Assembly (NCBI GenBank): GCA_049840515.1
Contig: JASGKW010000002.1
Location: 1-64,000 of the forward strand
Reading direction: 5' to 3'
From: Muricomes sp049840515
Lineage (GTDB): Bacteria > Bacillota > Clostridia > Lachnospirales > Lachnospiraceae
DNA length: 64,000 nucleotides
Part shown: positions 43,830 to 54,100 of the stretch, one piece after another
Layout: each line of letters starts with the position of its first letter
How positions within the stretch are numbered: position 1 is the stretch's first letter
Notes under the pieces: model-generated
Database searches by the model: none
The model's input: the letters and a program-made list of their open reading frames with translations, nothing else
What the model was told of the DNA's origin: nothing
Program-made: the position numbers and the translations under genes

Positions 43830-44840
43830 TTAGAACTTTCCTGCTGTTGCTGCTTCCTCTATGGATACAGCCACTGCTACAGTCATTCCTACCATCGGGT
43901 TATTTCCTGCTCCAATCAATCCCATCATTTCAACGTGAGCCGGTACAGAAGAAGAGCCTGCAAACTGAGCGTCAGAGTGCATACGTCCCAATGTATCTGT
44001 CATACCGTAGGAAGCCGGACCTGCAGCCATGTTGTCTGGGTGAAGTGTACGTCCTGTACCGCCGCCTGATGCTACTGAGAAGTACTTTTTGCCCTGCTCT
44101 AGACATTCTTTTTTATAGGTACCTGCTACTGGGTGCTGGAAACGTGTCGGGTTTGTAGAGTTTCCTGTGATGGATACGTCTACGCCTTCTTTGTGCATGA
44201 TTGCCACACCTTCACGTACATCGTTTGCGCCATAGCAGTTTACTTTTGCACGCAGTCCTTCAGAGTAAGAAATTCTCTCCACTTCTTTCAGTTCTCCTGT
44301 GTAGTAGTCATATTCTGTGCGCACATAGGTGAATCCATTGATTCTGGAAATAACCTTTGCAGCGTCTTTTCCAAGACCATTCAAAATAACGCGCAGAGGT
44401 TTTTTACGAACTTTGTTTGCTTTCTCAGCAATACCGATAGCACCTTCTGCTGCCGCAAAAGACTCGTGTCCTGCAAGAAATGCGAAACACTCTGTCTCTT
44501 CTTCTAAGAGCATCTTTCCTAAGTTACCATGTCCAAGTCCAACCTTACGCTGGTCAGCAACAGAACCTGGAATACAGAAAGCCTGAAGTCCTTCTCCGAT
44601 TGCCGCTGCAGCTTCAGCTGCGGTCTTACATCCTTTTTTGATTGCGATTGCTGCGCCTACAACATATGCCCAGCAAGCATTCTCAAAACAAATAGGCTGG
44701 ATTCCTTTTACCTGGTTGTATACATCAAGCCCGGCATCTTTTGTGAGCTTTTCAGCCTCTTCAATAGAAGCAATGCCATAGCCATTTAACACTTCATTGA
44801 TTTTATCAATTCTTCTTTCATATGATTCAAATAAAGCCAT
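43830..44840 (-). CDS. GGGtGRT protein (uncharacterised conserved family)
   Basis: Conserved protein of unknown function found in anaerobic Firmicutes and Bacteroidetes, named for its glycine motif, here YFSVASGGGTGRTLHPDN. Other strongly conserved-looking parts are FENACWAYVVGAAIAIKKG, GVDVSITGNSTNPTRFQHP and SSVPAHVEMMGLIGAGNNP. 336 residues, no signal peptide or clear membrane segment, so cytosolic. It follows the NifU-like gene by 104 bp and ends in a strong terminator; the pair is probably co-transcribed. Linkage to an Fe-S scaffold suggests a metal or Fe-S related role; this is inference. Confidence 0.92.
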   Translation of the reverse strand: MALFESYERRIDKINEVLNGYGIASIEEAEKLTKDAGLDVYNQVKGIQPICFENACWAYVVGAAIAIKKGCKTAAEAAAAIGEGLQAFCIPGSVADQRKVGLGHGNLGKMLLEEETECFAFLAGHESFAAAEGAIGIAEKANKVRKKPLRVILNGLGKDAAKVISRINGFTYVRTEYDYYTGELKEVERISYSEGLRAKVNCYGANDVREGVAIMHKEGVDVSITGNSTNPTRFQHPVAGTYKKECLEQGKKYFSVASGGGTGRTLHPDNMAAGPASYGMTDTLGRMHSDAQFAGSSSVPAHVEMMGLIGAGNNPMVGMTVAVAVSIEEAATAGKF

Positions 44841-44944
44841 TTAATTGTCCTCCTGATTTATTCAGTGTTACCCGTTCGTTATGTAATTTGTGTAATATTT
44901 GATTGCAGTGAAAAATAAACTCTTCACTTCTAATCCCGTCCTTA

Positions 44945-45637
44945 TTATTGCTCACGAGGGTCGATAATTTTTACAGCATCTGCGACACGTCCATACTGAC
45001 CTTTTGATTTCTCCCATGCGTCATTTGGGGTATCACCTGCTTTTATGAAGTCTGTAAATTTTCCAAGGCTTACGAACTGATATCCGATGATTTCATCATT
45101 GGCATCCAGTGCGATTCCTGTTACATAACCTTCGGCCATCTCCAGGTAACGAGGACCTTTAGCTAATGTTCCGTACATTGTTCCAACCTGAGAGCGGAGC
45201 CCTTTTCCCAAATCCTCCAGACCTGCACCGATTGGAAGTCCGCCCTCAGAGAATGCACTCTGTGTTCTTCCGTATACAATCTGTAAGAATAATTCTCTCA
45301 TAGCGGTGTTGATAGCATCACAGACAAGGTCTGTATTTAATGCTTCTAAAACAGTCTTTCCTGGAAGAATTTCAGATGCCATAGCAGCGGAATGAGTCAT
45401 TCCTGAACATCCGATTGTCTCAACCAGCGCTTCCTGAATAATCCCATCTTTTACATTCAAAGTCAGCTTACAGGCACCCTGCTGCGGAGCACACCAGCCC
45501 ACACCGTGTGTCAGACCCGCAATGTCTTTAACTTCTTTTGCTTGTACCCATTTTGCTTCTTCCGGAATTGGAGCTGGTCCGTGATTTGTACCCTGAGCTA
45601 CCGGACACATCATTTCTACTTCATGTGAATAAATCAT
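44945..45637 (-). CDS. IscU/NifU-like iron-sulfur scaffold protein, partner of GGGtGRT
   Basis: NifU_N-domain protein of 230 residues. Three candidate cluster ligands are visible: Cys in VGWCAPQQGACKL and in VETIGCSGMTHSAAMASE, plus an N-terminal Cys in EMMCPVAQG; a fourth lies in DLVCDAINTAMREL. It is longer than IscU (about 130), with a C-terminal extension holding GYVTGIALDANDEIIGYQF. It belongs to the set of NifU-like proteins encoded beside GGGtGRT and not near a cysteine desulfurase. AAAGGAG precedes the ATG. Upstream, TTGACG and a CTTGTACAAAG palindrome may form the control region. Confidence 0.88.
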   Translation of the reverse strand: MIYSHEVEMMCPVAQGTNHGPAPIPEEAKWVQAKEVKDIAGLTHGVGWCAPQQGACKLTLNVKDGIIQEALVETIGCSGMTHSAAMASEILPGKTVLEALNTDLVCDAINTAMRELFLQIVYGRTQSAFSEGGLPIGAGLEDLGKGLRSQVGTMYGTLAKGPRYLEMAEGYVTGIALDANDEIIGYQFVSLGKFTDFIKAGDTPNDAWEKSKGQYGRVADAVKIIDPREQ

Positions 45638-45830
45638 GTTAAAACTCCTTTCAAATACGTATGATTATCTTCCTATAGGCATCTGATATTTATTTAACGC
45701 CGTATATGTGATATTTTCGCACAGTTTTTAACATCCGTCAATTGTTACTTTGTACAAGTTTAGGGGCTTTGCAGGGGACTTTGTAAGACATTATTTTACT
45801 TGTTTTTTCAGTCAAATTTTCACTTGTTTT

Positions 45831-46346
45831 TTATAAACTTTTGAGTTCTTTCAAGGCCAGTTTGAGCGCTTCCTCCACCGTAGACATTCTGTTCTCCATA
45901 CGGCTTCCTGCAAACTGGCATTTTATCACACTCGTCCTGCCGCATATATAGCATCCTATATAAACCAGACCCACCGGCTTCTCTTCTGTGCCGCCGCCAG
46001 GACCTGCGATACCGGTGGCACTCAGCGCAACATCGGCTCCTGCAGCTCTCGCCGCGCCTTCCGCCATTTCCTTCGCAGTCTGTTCGCTGACCGCACCATA
46101 TTTTTCCAATGTCTCATGGCTCACACCCGCCAGCCGCTCTTTTGCTTCATTAGAATAGGTAATATACCCCTCATTTAACACATCCGAAGCTCCTGCGGTA
46201 TTCACCAGTGTCCCCGCTATCATACCGCCTGTACAGGACTCAGCAGTCGTTATTGTAAACTTTCTCTTTGCCAGCTCCTGTACTACCTGATCTTCCAGAC
46301 TGATTTCCTTGCTTCCAGTTTCCTGCAACACCCAACCAGGATACAT
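45831..46346 (-). CDS. cinA: CinA C-terminal family nicotinamide-nucleotide amidohydrolase
   Basis: Deamidates NMN to nicotinic acid mononucleotide (PncC activity) in NAD recycling. 171 residues covering only the CinA C-terminal domain: FTITTAESCTGGMIAGTLVN with the catalytic Ser, EGYITYSNEAKERL, VSEQTAKEMAEGA and LSATGIAGPGGGTEEKPVG. The COG1058 N-terminal domain is absent. It begins 2 bp after pgsA, a common clostridial arrangement. Intact frame. Confidence 0.92.
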   Translation of the reverse strand: MYPGWVLQETGSKEISLEDQVVQELAKRKFTITTAESCTGGMIAGTLVNTAGASDVLNEGYITYSNEAKERLAGVSHETLEKYGAVSEQTAKEMAEGAARAAGADVALSATGIAGPGGGTEEKPVGLVYIGCYICGRTSVIKCQFAGSRMENRMSTVEEALKLALKELKSL

Positions 46347-46348
46347 GA

Positions 46349-46891
46349 TTACATTCCTCCCTGCGTCAACACCTGTTTATTTTTCGCCACATAGTCTACC
46401 AGTGAAACAACCGTCAAAATCAGTGCAATCCAAATAACGATTGTGCTGATTAAGTCAAAAATACCGCCCAAATCTGCAATCAGCAGAATAATCATAGCCA
46501 TCTGAAATACTGTTTTAAACTTTCCCCAGTAGCTGGCCGCAATCACAATGCCATTGTCAGAGGCCACCAGACGGAATCCACTGATAATAAACTCCCGGCT
46601 GATAATCACAATAACAATCCAGGACGCCAGTTTTCCCACCTCTATCAGACAAATCATAGCAGCACAGACTAAAAGTTTATCGGCCAGGGGATCCATAAAT
46701 TTCCCGAAGTTAGTGACCAGATTATTCTTCCTTGCAATATGCCCGTCCAGAAAATCTGTAAAGCTGGCAACAACAAACAGAGCAAGTGCAATCCATTTAT
46801 TTGCAAGCTCACCCACATCTGTCAGCATGAAGAACACAAAAACAGGAACCATAATGACTCTCAACACAGTCAGTTTATTTGGTAAATTCAT
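46349..46891 (-). CDS. pgsA: CDP-diacylglycerol-glycerol-3-phosphate 3-phosphatidyltransferase
   Basis: Makes phosphatidylglycerol phosphate, the committed step to phosphatidylglycerol and cardiolipin. 180 residues with membrane helices and the CDP-alcohol phosphotransferase signature spread over DFLDGHIARKNNLVTNFGKFMDPLADK (D-x2-DG-x2-AR-x8-G-x3-D-x3-D). The N-terminus MNLPNKLTVLRVIMVP is typical. ATG overlaps the rimO stop as TAATG. Intact; followed directly by cinA. Confidence 0.96.
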   Translation of the reverse strand: MNLPNKLTVLRVIMVPVFVFFMLTDVGELANKWIALALFVVASFTDFLDGHIARKNNLVTNFGKFMDPLADKLLVCAAMICLIEVGKLASWIVIVIISREFIISGFRLVASDNGIVIAASYWGKFKTVFQMAMIILLIADLGGIFDLISTIVIWIALILTVVSLVDYVAKNKQVLTQGGM

Positions 46892-48212
46892 TACACCAAT
46901 CCTCCTATTAAATCATAATCTACTGCACCAGATACTTTTACTTTTGCAAAATCTCCTGATTTTAATTCTTCCTCTGTATTTACAAAGATTAGACCATCCA
47001 CATTCGGCGCATCTCTGTATGTTCTGCCCACATAAGCATCCTCATCTGCCACTTTGCCTTCAATCATCACCAGAACTTCCTGCCCTACCATATTTTCTGC
47101 ATTTTCAAAGGCAATCTCCTGCTGAAGCTCCATCAGTTCAGCCTGGCGCTCTTCTTTTATCTCCTCCGGAACCTGGTCAGGCATTCCAGCCGCCGGTGTG
47201 TCCTCCTCCGGTGAATATGTGAACACGCCCAGTCTGTCAAATTCCATCTCATCTACAAATTCCACCAATTCTTCGTGCTGTTCCTGTGTCTCCCCAGGGA
47301 AGCCTGTGATAAGTGTTGTTCGGAGGCAGATATCTGGAATCTTTTTCTAAGTTTGCCGATAATGCCCACCAGCTCTTCCTTTGTCGTCCGTCTTCCCATG
47401 CGTTTCAATATCTCATTGTTTGCATGCTGAATTGGCAAATCAAGATAGTGACAGATTTTCTCCTCTTCCTTGATTACCTGTATTAATTCATCGGTTATTT
47501 CTTCCGGATAACAGTACAAGATGCGTATCCAGCGGATACCGCTTACCTTGCACAGTTCTTTCAGCAGCAGATGGAGAGACTTTTTGCCATAGATATCTTT
47601 GCCGTAGAGAGTTGTCTCCTGTGCCACAAGAATCAGTTCTTTGACTCCCTGTTCTGCCAGATACTCCGCTTCTTCTATCAGCTGCTCCATGGGGACACTC
47701 CTGAAATTTCCGCGGATTTTGGGAATAATACAATAGGTACAGTGTTTGTCGCAGCCCTCCGCTATTTTCAGATAAGCAAAATGTCCTCCGGTTGTCACCA
47801 GCCGCTTTGTGGAAACCTTTGGCAGTGCATCTATATCTGCCATAGCTACAGACTGGTTGCCTTTTAATGATTCATCAATTACATCCAGAATCTTATCATA
47901 AGATGTGGTTCCCAGAATCGCATCCACCTCTGGAATCTCATCTAAAACCTCCTGGCGGTATCTCTGTGCCAGACATCCGGTTACAACGAGGGCTTTTAAG
48001 TTCCCCTCCTCTTTATATTTTGCCATCTCCAGAATACTCTGGATGCTCTCTTCCTTTGCATCGTGGATAAAGCAGCAGGTGTTTACCACTATGATATCCG
48101 CCTCTGTCTCGTCATCTGTCATTTCATATCCTCTGGACGCAAGCAGTCCCAGCATTACTTCTGTATCTACCAGGTTCTTGTCACAACCAAGAGAAATAAA
48201 TAGTATCTTCAT
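46891..48212 (-). CDS. rimO: ribosomal protein S12 methylthiotransferase RimO (one frame break)
   Basis: Radical-SAM enzyme that adds a methylthio group to Asp89 of ribosomal protein S12. The N-terminal UPF0004 domain has SLGCDKNLVDTEVM and VVNTCCFIHDAKEES, the radical-SAM cluster is EGCDKHCTYCIIPKIRG, and a C-terminal TRAM domain ends at 46891. Near 47345 one A is missing from an A-run, after which the frame resumes as KIPDICLRTTLITGFPGET. Complete length about 440 residues, family-typical. ATG 48212 with AGGAGGTTTT. First of rimO-pgsA-cinA. Confidence 0.94.
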
Positions 48213-48230
48213 AAAACCTCCTGTTAGTCA

Positions 48231-48262
48231 GAAAAGCAGATACCCCTATGTGCATCTGCTTT
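48231..48262 (-). terminator. stem-loop after rpoZ
   Basis: GAAAAGCAGAT - ACCCCTATGTGC - ATCTGCTTTC. The minus-strand 3' side ends TCTGCTTTTC, a moderate terminator separating yicC-gmk-rpoZ from rimO. Confidence 0.7.
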
Positions 48263-48272
48263 CTCTTTGTTT

Positions 48273-48515
48273 TTATTCTTCTGCATGTTCAGCGATAATT
48301 TTTAATTTTCCTTCATTCAGTTCTTCAATCGCTGTTGAAAGGGGCTTTTGTATATCTCTTGTATACACAAGGGATGGCTCCCCGTCAATCAACTGTCTTG
48401 CTCTTTTGGATGTTGCCAATACGATAGAATAGCGGCTGTTTACAATCTTTGTCTCGCCCTCTTCAACGTCTTTGTTTACAACTTTCATTAAGTCTGTGTA
48501 AGATGGATGTAGCAT
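48273..48515 (-). CDS. rpoZ: DNA-directed RNA polymerase omega subunit
   Basis: Small RNA polymerase subunit that supports assembly around beta prime. 80 residues; MLHPSYTDLMKVVNKDVEEG, then SRYSIVLATSKRARQLIDGE which is the omega core, and KPLSTAIEELNEGKL. It is downstream of gmk as in most Firmicutes. Intact frame. Confidence 0.95.
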   Translation of the reverse strand: MLHPSYTDLMKVVNKDVEEGETKIVNSRYSIVLATSKRARQLIDGEPSLVYTRDIQKPLSTAIEELNEGKLKIIAEHAEE

Positions 48516-48592
48516 ATTTGATTATTCTCCTTTCAAACTTCCGGCCAGACGGACATTTGCAATTCTCTGCGCTGCCTGACTCTGCACTCAAA

Positions 48593-49225
48593 TTATTTTA
48601 CAATTTTTGCGCCTAACTCTTCTTTTATTTCTTTCATGAATTCTATATTACGGAAACTTCTGCAGTGTTCTGCCCTGATAACTGCATGTATCTCTTCCAC
48701 ACAGCGTTCCAAATTATCATTGACAACCAGATAATCGTACTGCTCCATGCCCTCAGCTTCCTCCGCTGCGCGCTTCATCCTGGACTCAATTATCTCTATT
48801 GTCTCCGTACCTCTGCCCACAAGCCGTTCTTTCAGCTCGGTCGATGTAGGTGGTGTTACAAATAAGAGTACTGTTTCAGGAAATGATGCTTTTACTTTCA
48901 AAGCTCCCTGAATCTCAATCTCCAAAATAACATCCTTGCCCGCATTCAACTGTTTTTCTACATAGTCCCGGGGTGTCCCATAATAATTTTCTACATACTT
49001 AGCATACTCTATCAGCTCTTCCTGTGCAATCTTTTTTTCAAATTCTTCTTTTGTTATGAAGAAATACTCTCGCCCATGAACCTCTCCCTCTCTCGGCTTT
49101 CGGGTTGTAGCCGAAATAGAGAGCGCATAATTCTCTTCATAGCGGCTGAGCAGCGCTTTCATCAAAGTCCCTTTTCCAGCACCGGAAAAACCGGACACAA
49201 CAATCAAAATTCCCTTCCTTCTCAT
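48593..49225 (-). CDS. gmk: guanylate kinase
   Basis: Phosphorylates GMP/dGMP to the diphosphate. 210 residues with P-loop VVSGFSGAGKGTLMKALL, GMP-binding SISATTRKPREGEVHGREYFF, and LEIEIQGALKVKASFP. Intact. Located between yicC and rpoZ; the small remA/DUF370 gene often found between yicC and gmk is absent (17-bp gap). Confidence 0.97.
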   Translation of the reverse strand: MRRKGILIVVSGFSGAGKGTLMKALLSRYEENYALSISATTRKPREGEVHGREYFFITKEEFEKKIAQEELIEYAKYVENYYGTPRDYVEKQLNAGKDVILEIEIQGALKVKASFPETVLLFVTPPTSTELKERLVGRGTETIEIIESRMKRAAEEAEGMEQYDYLVVNDNLERCVEEIHAVIRAEHCRSFRNIEFMKEIKEELGAKIVK

Positions 49226-49242
49226 AACTGACTTAACTTCCT

Positions 49243-50116
49243 TTACTCAATATTTTGAATTTGCTCCCGCACCTTTTCAATCTCTGTCTTTAGACCAATG
49301 GCATAGTTTGAAACTTCCAGATCGTTAGCTTTTGAAAGAATGGTATTTGCTTCACGATTCATTTCCTGGGCAATAAAGTCCAGCTTGCGGCCGATTCCTT
49401 CCTCACCCAGAGTTGCCTTCATGTGGTTAATATGGCTTTTCAGGCGCACTACTTCCTCATCCGTACAGATTTTATCAGCAAAAATAACCACTTCTGCGGC
49501 AATTCTGCTCTCTTCTATCTGCGTATCCCCCAGAAGCTCCTGGACCTTAGTCTCCAGCTTTTTGCGGTATTCCGCTACAATCCCGGGGGAGTGCTCCTCA
49601 ATGTGGGAAACCATATTCTCCATATCCTCAAGTTTCTCCAGGATATCCCTCTTTAGATTCTCCCCTTCTGTGACCCTTGTCTCCACAAACTGACAAAAGG
49701 CCCCTTCCAGGGCTTCTTTCAGGCCATTCCACAGCCTCCTCGTCCTCACACTGTTCTTCCATAGTAATTACTTCAGGATAACGTGACAGTGCAGACACTC
49801 TTATATCATTTTCCAGCCCAAATTCCTCTTCCATCTGCTTTAGATATTTTAGATACTCCGCCGCCAGAGAAGCATTATATTTTAAGGATACCTGATTTTC
49901 TGACGTATCTTCATAGGTAATAAAAATATCAATCTTTCCTCTATTGGCATATTGTTTCAATAACGCCCGTATAGAAGTCTCAAAAAAATTAAGCTTCTTG
50001 GGCATTCTGATATTTACGTCCAAATAGCGGTGATTTACGCCTTTGAGCTCGACTGTGAACTTTCTGGAACTTTTTACAGCCTCGCATCTTCCGAAACCTG
50101 TCATGCTTTTTATCAT
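49243..50116 (-). CDS. yicC: YicC family endoribonuclease (one frame break)
   Basis: YicC/YloC is a conserved endoribonuclease family linked to RNA turnover. From ATG 50116, MIKSMTGFGRCEAVKSSRKF is the family N-terminus, followed by ELKGVNHRYLDVNIRMPKKL. Near 49735 one base is off, and the protein continues NGLKEALEGAFCQFVETRV and ends in the DUF1732 domain (EGIGRKLDFIAQEMNREANT, ANDLEVSNYAIGLKTEIEK). About 291 residues. GAGGAAG is upstream of the start. Heads the yicC-gmk-rpoZ operon. Confidence 0.92.
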
Positions 50117-50298
50117 GTCTGTTCTTCCTCTTGATTCTATCATTTCGCCTCTATATCTTGTTTCATACACATAAACCAGTGAAAGCAAATATACAATATC
50201 TGCCTGGCTGGCTGTCTTTTCATATCTCACAGCACAGTATCCCTGTAAAGTTAGATTATACTCTAGTTCACCTGTTCTGGTCAACCTATTTCATAATG

Positions 50299-50354
50299 AA
50301 AAGCAGCCACCTCATATATCAGGTTTCCCCTTTATGAGAATGGCCGCTTTTTTT
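50299..50354. terminator. bidirectional terminator between the DUF364 gene and yicC
   Basis: AAGCAGCCA (50301-50309) pairs with TGGCCGCTT (50341-50349), extended inward by CTCATA / TATGAG. A T-run follows on the plus strand; the minus strand has TTTTC. It ends the 50.4-64 kb operon. Confidence 0.75.
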
Positions 50355-50375
50355 AATCATTATGTGCTGGATATC

Positions 50376-51141
50376 TTATTGATATCTGTCAGCAAAGCAA
50401 AGTCTTTTTAATCCTAGAATGGATGCCGGACCTGCAAGTGTCGTTCCGTAAAACAACACATCTTTCTCCAGGTTCAGGAAGTTAAGAATAGAGCCATTGC
50501 ATATGGTACTGCCGGTGCAAAGTACCACATCTGCCCAGTTTAACACAGCATCTTCATAAGCGTCTATACCGTGCTCCACCAGCTTTCCATAGCGAATCTG
50601 CCCTATATTCTCTGCATTCAAATCCAGAATCCTGTACTCTGAATCAGGAAATATCCCGGCTAACCGTTCCAGCATTGCGGGCTGATAACCTACCTGTACC
50701 AGTTTCTTTCCCTTATAATGCTTTTCCATGTAATTGCCAACTTCTACCGCACACTGCTCCGGACCTTCCGTTTTACAGTGGATTGTACGGTCCGTAAGCC
50801 CAAGCATATCCATCACACCATTTAAAGCTGCAATAAATAATGCTTTTGCGTAAGGATCTTTTTGGATATCCATTTCCAGTATTTCTGCCAGAGTCCCGTT
50901 AAATGCACAGGTTGCATCTGTGAACGACTGTCCGATGTGGCCCTGGACTTTAACCTGAAGCATAGATTCTTTTCCGGTGATAATAGGAAAATCCTGTCTT
51001 CTGGTAATACCAATTGCCTCCTGAGCCGTCAAAGGACCGCCTTTCACTTCCAGATTTTCTGGAGAAAGCTGATGTTTCTCCAGAATAGCACGGAATTCTT
51101 CCTTCTAGATGACTGTAAAACATTTCTTCTGTTATATTCAT
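50376..51141 (-). CDS. DUF364-family putative heavy-metal-chelation protein (one frame break)
   Basis: PF04016 (DUF364) proteins combine an enolase N-terminal-like domain (DUF4213) with a Rossmann-like domain, and a structure-based proposal assigns them heavy-metal chelation. From ATG 51141 (AGGAGCAGGA): MNITEEMFYSHLE, a one-base break near 51105, then EFRAILEKHQLSPENLEVKG. The core has GQSFTDATCAFNGTLAE, VGYQPAMLERLAG, VLCTGSTICNGSILNFL and FYGTTLAGPASILGL. No signal peptide, so cytosolic. Last gene of the operon, 18 bp after the surface-protein gene; it may handle the imported metal or metal cofactor. Confidence 0.85.
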
Positions 51142-51159
51142 TCCTGCTCCTATCTTTTC

Positions 51160-54100
51160 TTATCTTCTCTTTCTAAGTCTGAGAACTCCAACTCCTGCCA
51201 TGCAGAGAACTGCCATACTGCTGATTATGAAATATAATACAACCGGTGTCTCATCCCCTGTTTTTGGTGAAGCAGCTTTAGAAGGATTACCCTTATTTTC
51301 TGAAGCTGGTGCTTTTTTAGGATCCTCTTACTTGGTTTTGTTGGGTCTTTCGGATCTTCTTTTCCCGGTGTTGTCGGATCTTTCGGATCTTCTTTTCCTG
51401 GTGTTGTCGGGTCTTTCGGATCCTCTTTTCCCGGTGTTGTCGGGTCTTTCGGATCTTCTTTTCCTGGTGTTGTAGCTGCCACCTTTCCAATGACACCATA
51501 GTCACTGAAATGATTTGTTACAAAGACAATATTTGCACCTACAATCTCACTTGGCAGAATCGTCACGTTTCCATCATCATCAATATATACCACTTTTAAA
51601 TCTGTCAATTCCTTCATTTCCTTTGTCAGTGGAATGCTGATTTTTACATTCTTGCCAGGCTGGATTTCTACACCATTTTTCAAAAGACGGATATCATAAA
51701 GTCCGCCAAGTACAAATCCTTTGGCCACTTTATCCACATTTGCATTTAATTTGCTTGTATCCTCTTTTGATTTTGGTTCCAACATCAATTCAATAGCATC
51801 ATCAAATGCTGTTCCATCTTCATATTGCAATTTTATTCCTGTACTGGAATCTTCAATCACATTTTTAGATTCTTTTGGTGGCTCATAATTTGGATCAATG
51901 ATATCCACTCCGAACGCCGTATATGTAGCGGAGAAAGTGGTTGTCTCAGAGTTAATCAGAGTATTATCATTGTCATCCATCGCCAGACCAAATAAGAAGC
52001 GCATTGCTCTCTCATTGGTAATCATCTGGCTGTAAGGTGCATTCTCTGGAGAGCTCCCTTGGCATCACGGAAAATACTTTCCACATAGCGAAGCCCTATC
52101 ATAGGTTCAACTGCAGTTTTGTCAGCTTCTCCCATAATCGTTTTTGCGCATTCTCGCCAGATTTTTATGCGGCCAGCAGACGGGTCTTGATGTCCTCATT
52201 TGTATAAACGCGGATTCAAATAATATCTGGTCTTGCCCATCAGTTTCTCATAGGTAAACCTTCCATTTCCATAATAAGCGTCTTCTGTCGCTGAGTCATT
52301 CTCTGTCTTTGCCATATCATTGGTGCGCACCTGAAGCTCCATTCCTGCGCCGAAGGTAACCCCTGCATCTTTGAAAAGATGAGAGAGAAGCACTCCTTCT
52401 GCTTTGAATGTACGCAGTCCTGCCATGCCACATGCCACACTGTAATAAGAGTACTCTGTTGTCTCATGCCCTCCAAATCGTCCCATGTATAAGTCTTGAT
52501 TGGATAGATTTTTCCTTCTCCATCCACCACTCTGATCTGGAACGTCTTTGCTCCATAATTCATGAGAGTCAGATCTGTGTCTACTGTACTGTATCCTTCT
52601 GCTTCCACAACCAGTTTTGCTGTTGTCTGGCGGGCCTTTGGAGTAACTAACGGCTTGTCATCTGTACGATTCAGTACCAGTGATGAACCTGATATTGTAT
52701 ACTGATCTTTTCCAAGCTCTGCCCCATTAAAAGTAACCTTTGCTAATCTTGCTGCCCCAGTCTGCAACAGTACTTCCACCTGGAACTGCCTTCATGGTTA
52801 CTGACAGATTTTCTCCTGTAAGTGTACGAGTTGTGTTTGATACTGTTGGTGCATCTTTAACTGGCTCTACATAGTTTGGATCAATGATATCCACTCCGAA
52901 AGCTGTGTATGTAGCTGAGAAAGTAGTTGTCTCAGAGTTAATCAGAGTATTATCATTGTCATCATCGCCAGACCAAATAAGAAACGCATTGCTCTCTCAT
53001 TGGTAATCATCTGGCTGTAAAGTGCATTTGCTGGAGAAGCCCCCTTATCATCACGGAAAATACTTTCCACATAGCGAAGCCCTATCATAGGTTCAACTGC
53101 AGTTTTGTCAGCTTCTCCCATAATCCGTCTTGCATCCTCGCCAAATTTTCTGCCATGCGGCCAGCAGACGGGTCTTGATGTCCTCATTTGTGTAAACGCC
53201 ATTCAGATAATATCTGGTCTTGCCCATCAGTTTCTCATAGGTAAACCTTCCATTTCCATAATAAGCATTTTCTGTTGCTGAATCATTCTCTGTCTTTGCC
53301 ATGTCATTGGTGCGCACCTGAAGTTCCATTCCTGCACCGAAGGTAACCCCTGCATCTCTGAAAAGATCAGAGAGAAGAACTCCTTCTGCCTTGAATGTAC
53401 GCAGTCCTGCCATGCCGCATGCCACACTGTAATAAGCAGTACTCTGTTGTCTCATGCTCTCCAGATCGTCCCATGTATAAGTTTCTTGATTGGATGAATC
53501 TTTCCTGCCCCATCCACCACTCTGATCTGGAACGTCTTAGCTCCATAATTCACCAGAGTCAAATCTGTCTCTAATGTACCAAACTCTTCGCCTGCACAAT
53601 CAGCTTTGCTGGTGTCTGGCGGGAACTTGTGGTAACTAACGGCTTGTCATCTGTACGGACCAATACCAATGAGGAACCTGATATTTTATACTGGTCTTTC
53701 TCAAGCTCTGTCCCGTTGAAAATCACTTTCGTAATTTTACTGCCCCAGTCTGCAATAGTACTTCCACCATCATTTGCCTTCATGGCTACTGAAAGATTTT
53801 CCCCTGTAAGTGTTCGGGTGGTGTTGGGTACCATTGGAGGCGCCTCTGCCGGGACCAGTCCGTCTACTGCATTCTGCAAATTTACTTTGGCAGCATCTGT
53901 CTCGTCCTGAGAATAGTAAGAAGAGCCAGCAACAGCTTTGGCTTTTGCAAAACTATCAGCATATGCCGCATAGCTTTCGGCTGTATAATCTTTTGTGTCA
54001 TACGTGTTGTGCTGTCCAATGTAATCATTCAGAGCACTCTTGTCCACATTAGTCAGATGTCTGGGTTCTCTTGGGTAACCTACAACAAGAATGTCATAGA

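Noticed and set aside
45638..45830. Riboswitch upstream of the NifU-like gene
   Set aside because: No recognisable conserved core or stable long stems; only a short palindrome and weak promoter elements were seen.
51330..51470. 33-bp repeats as CRISPR or regulatory array
   Set aside because: They are in frame inside a coding region and encode a Pro-rich wall spacer.
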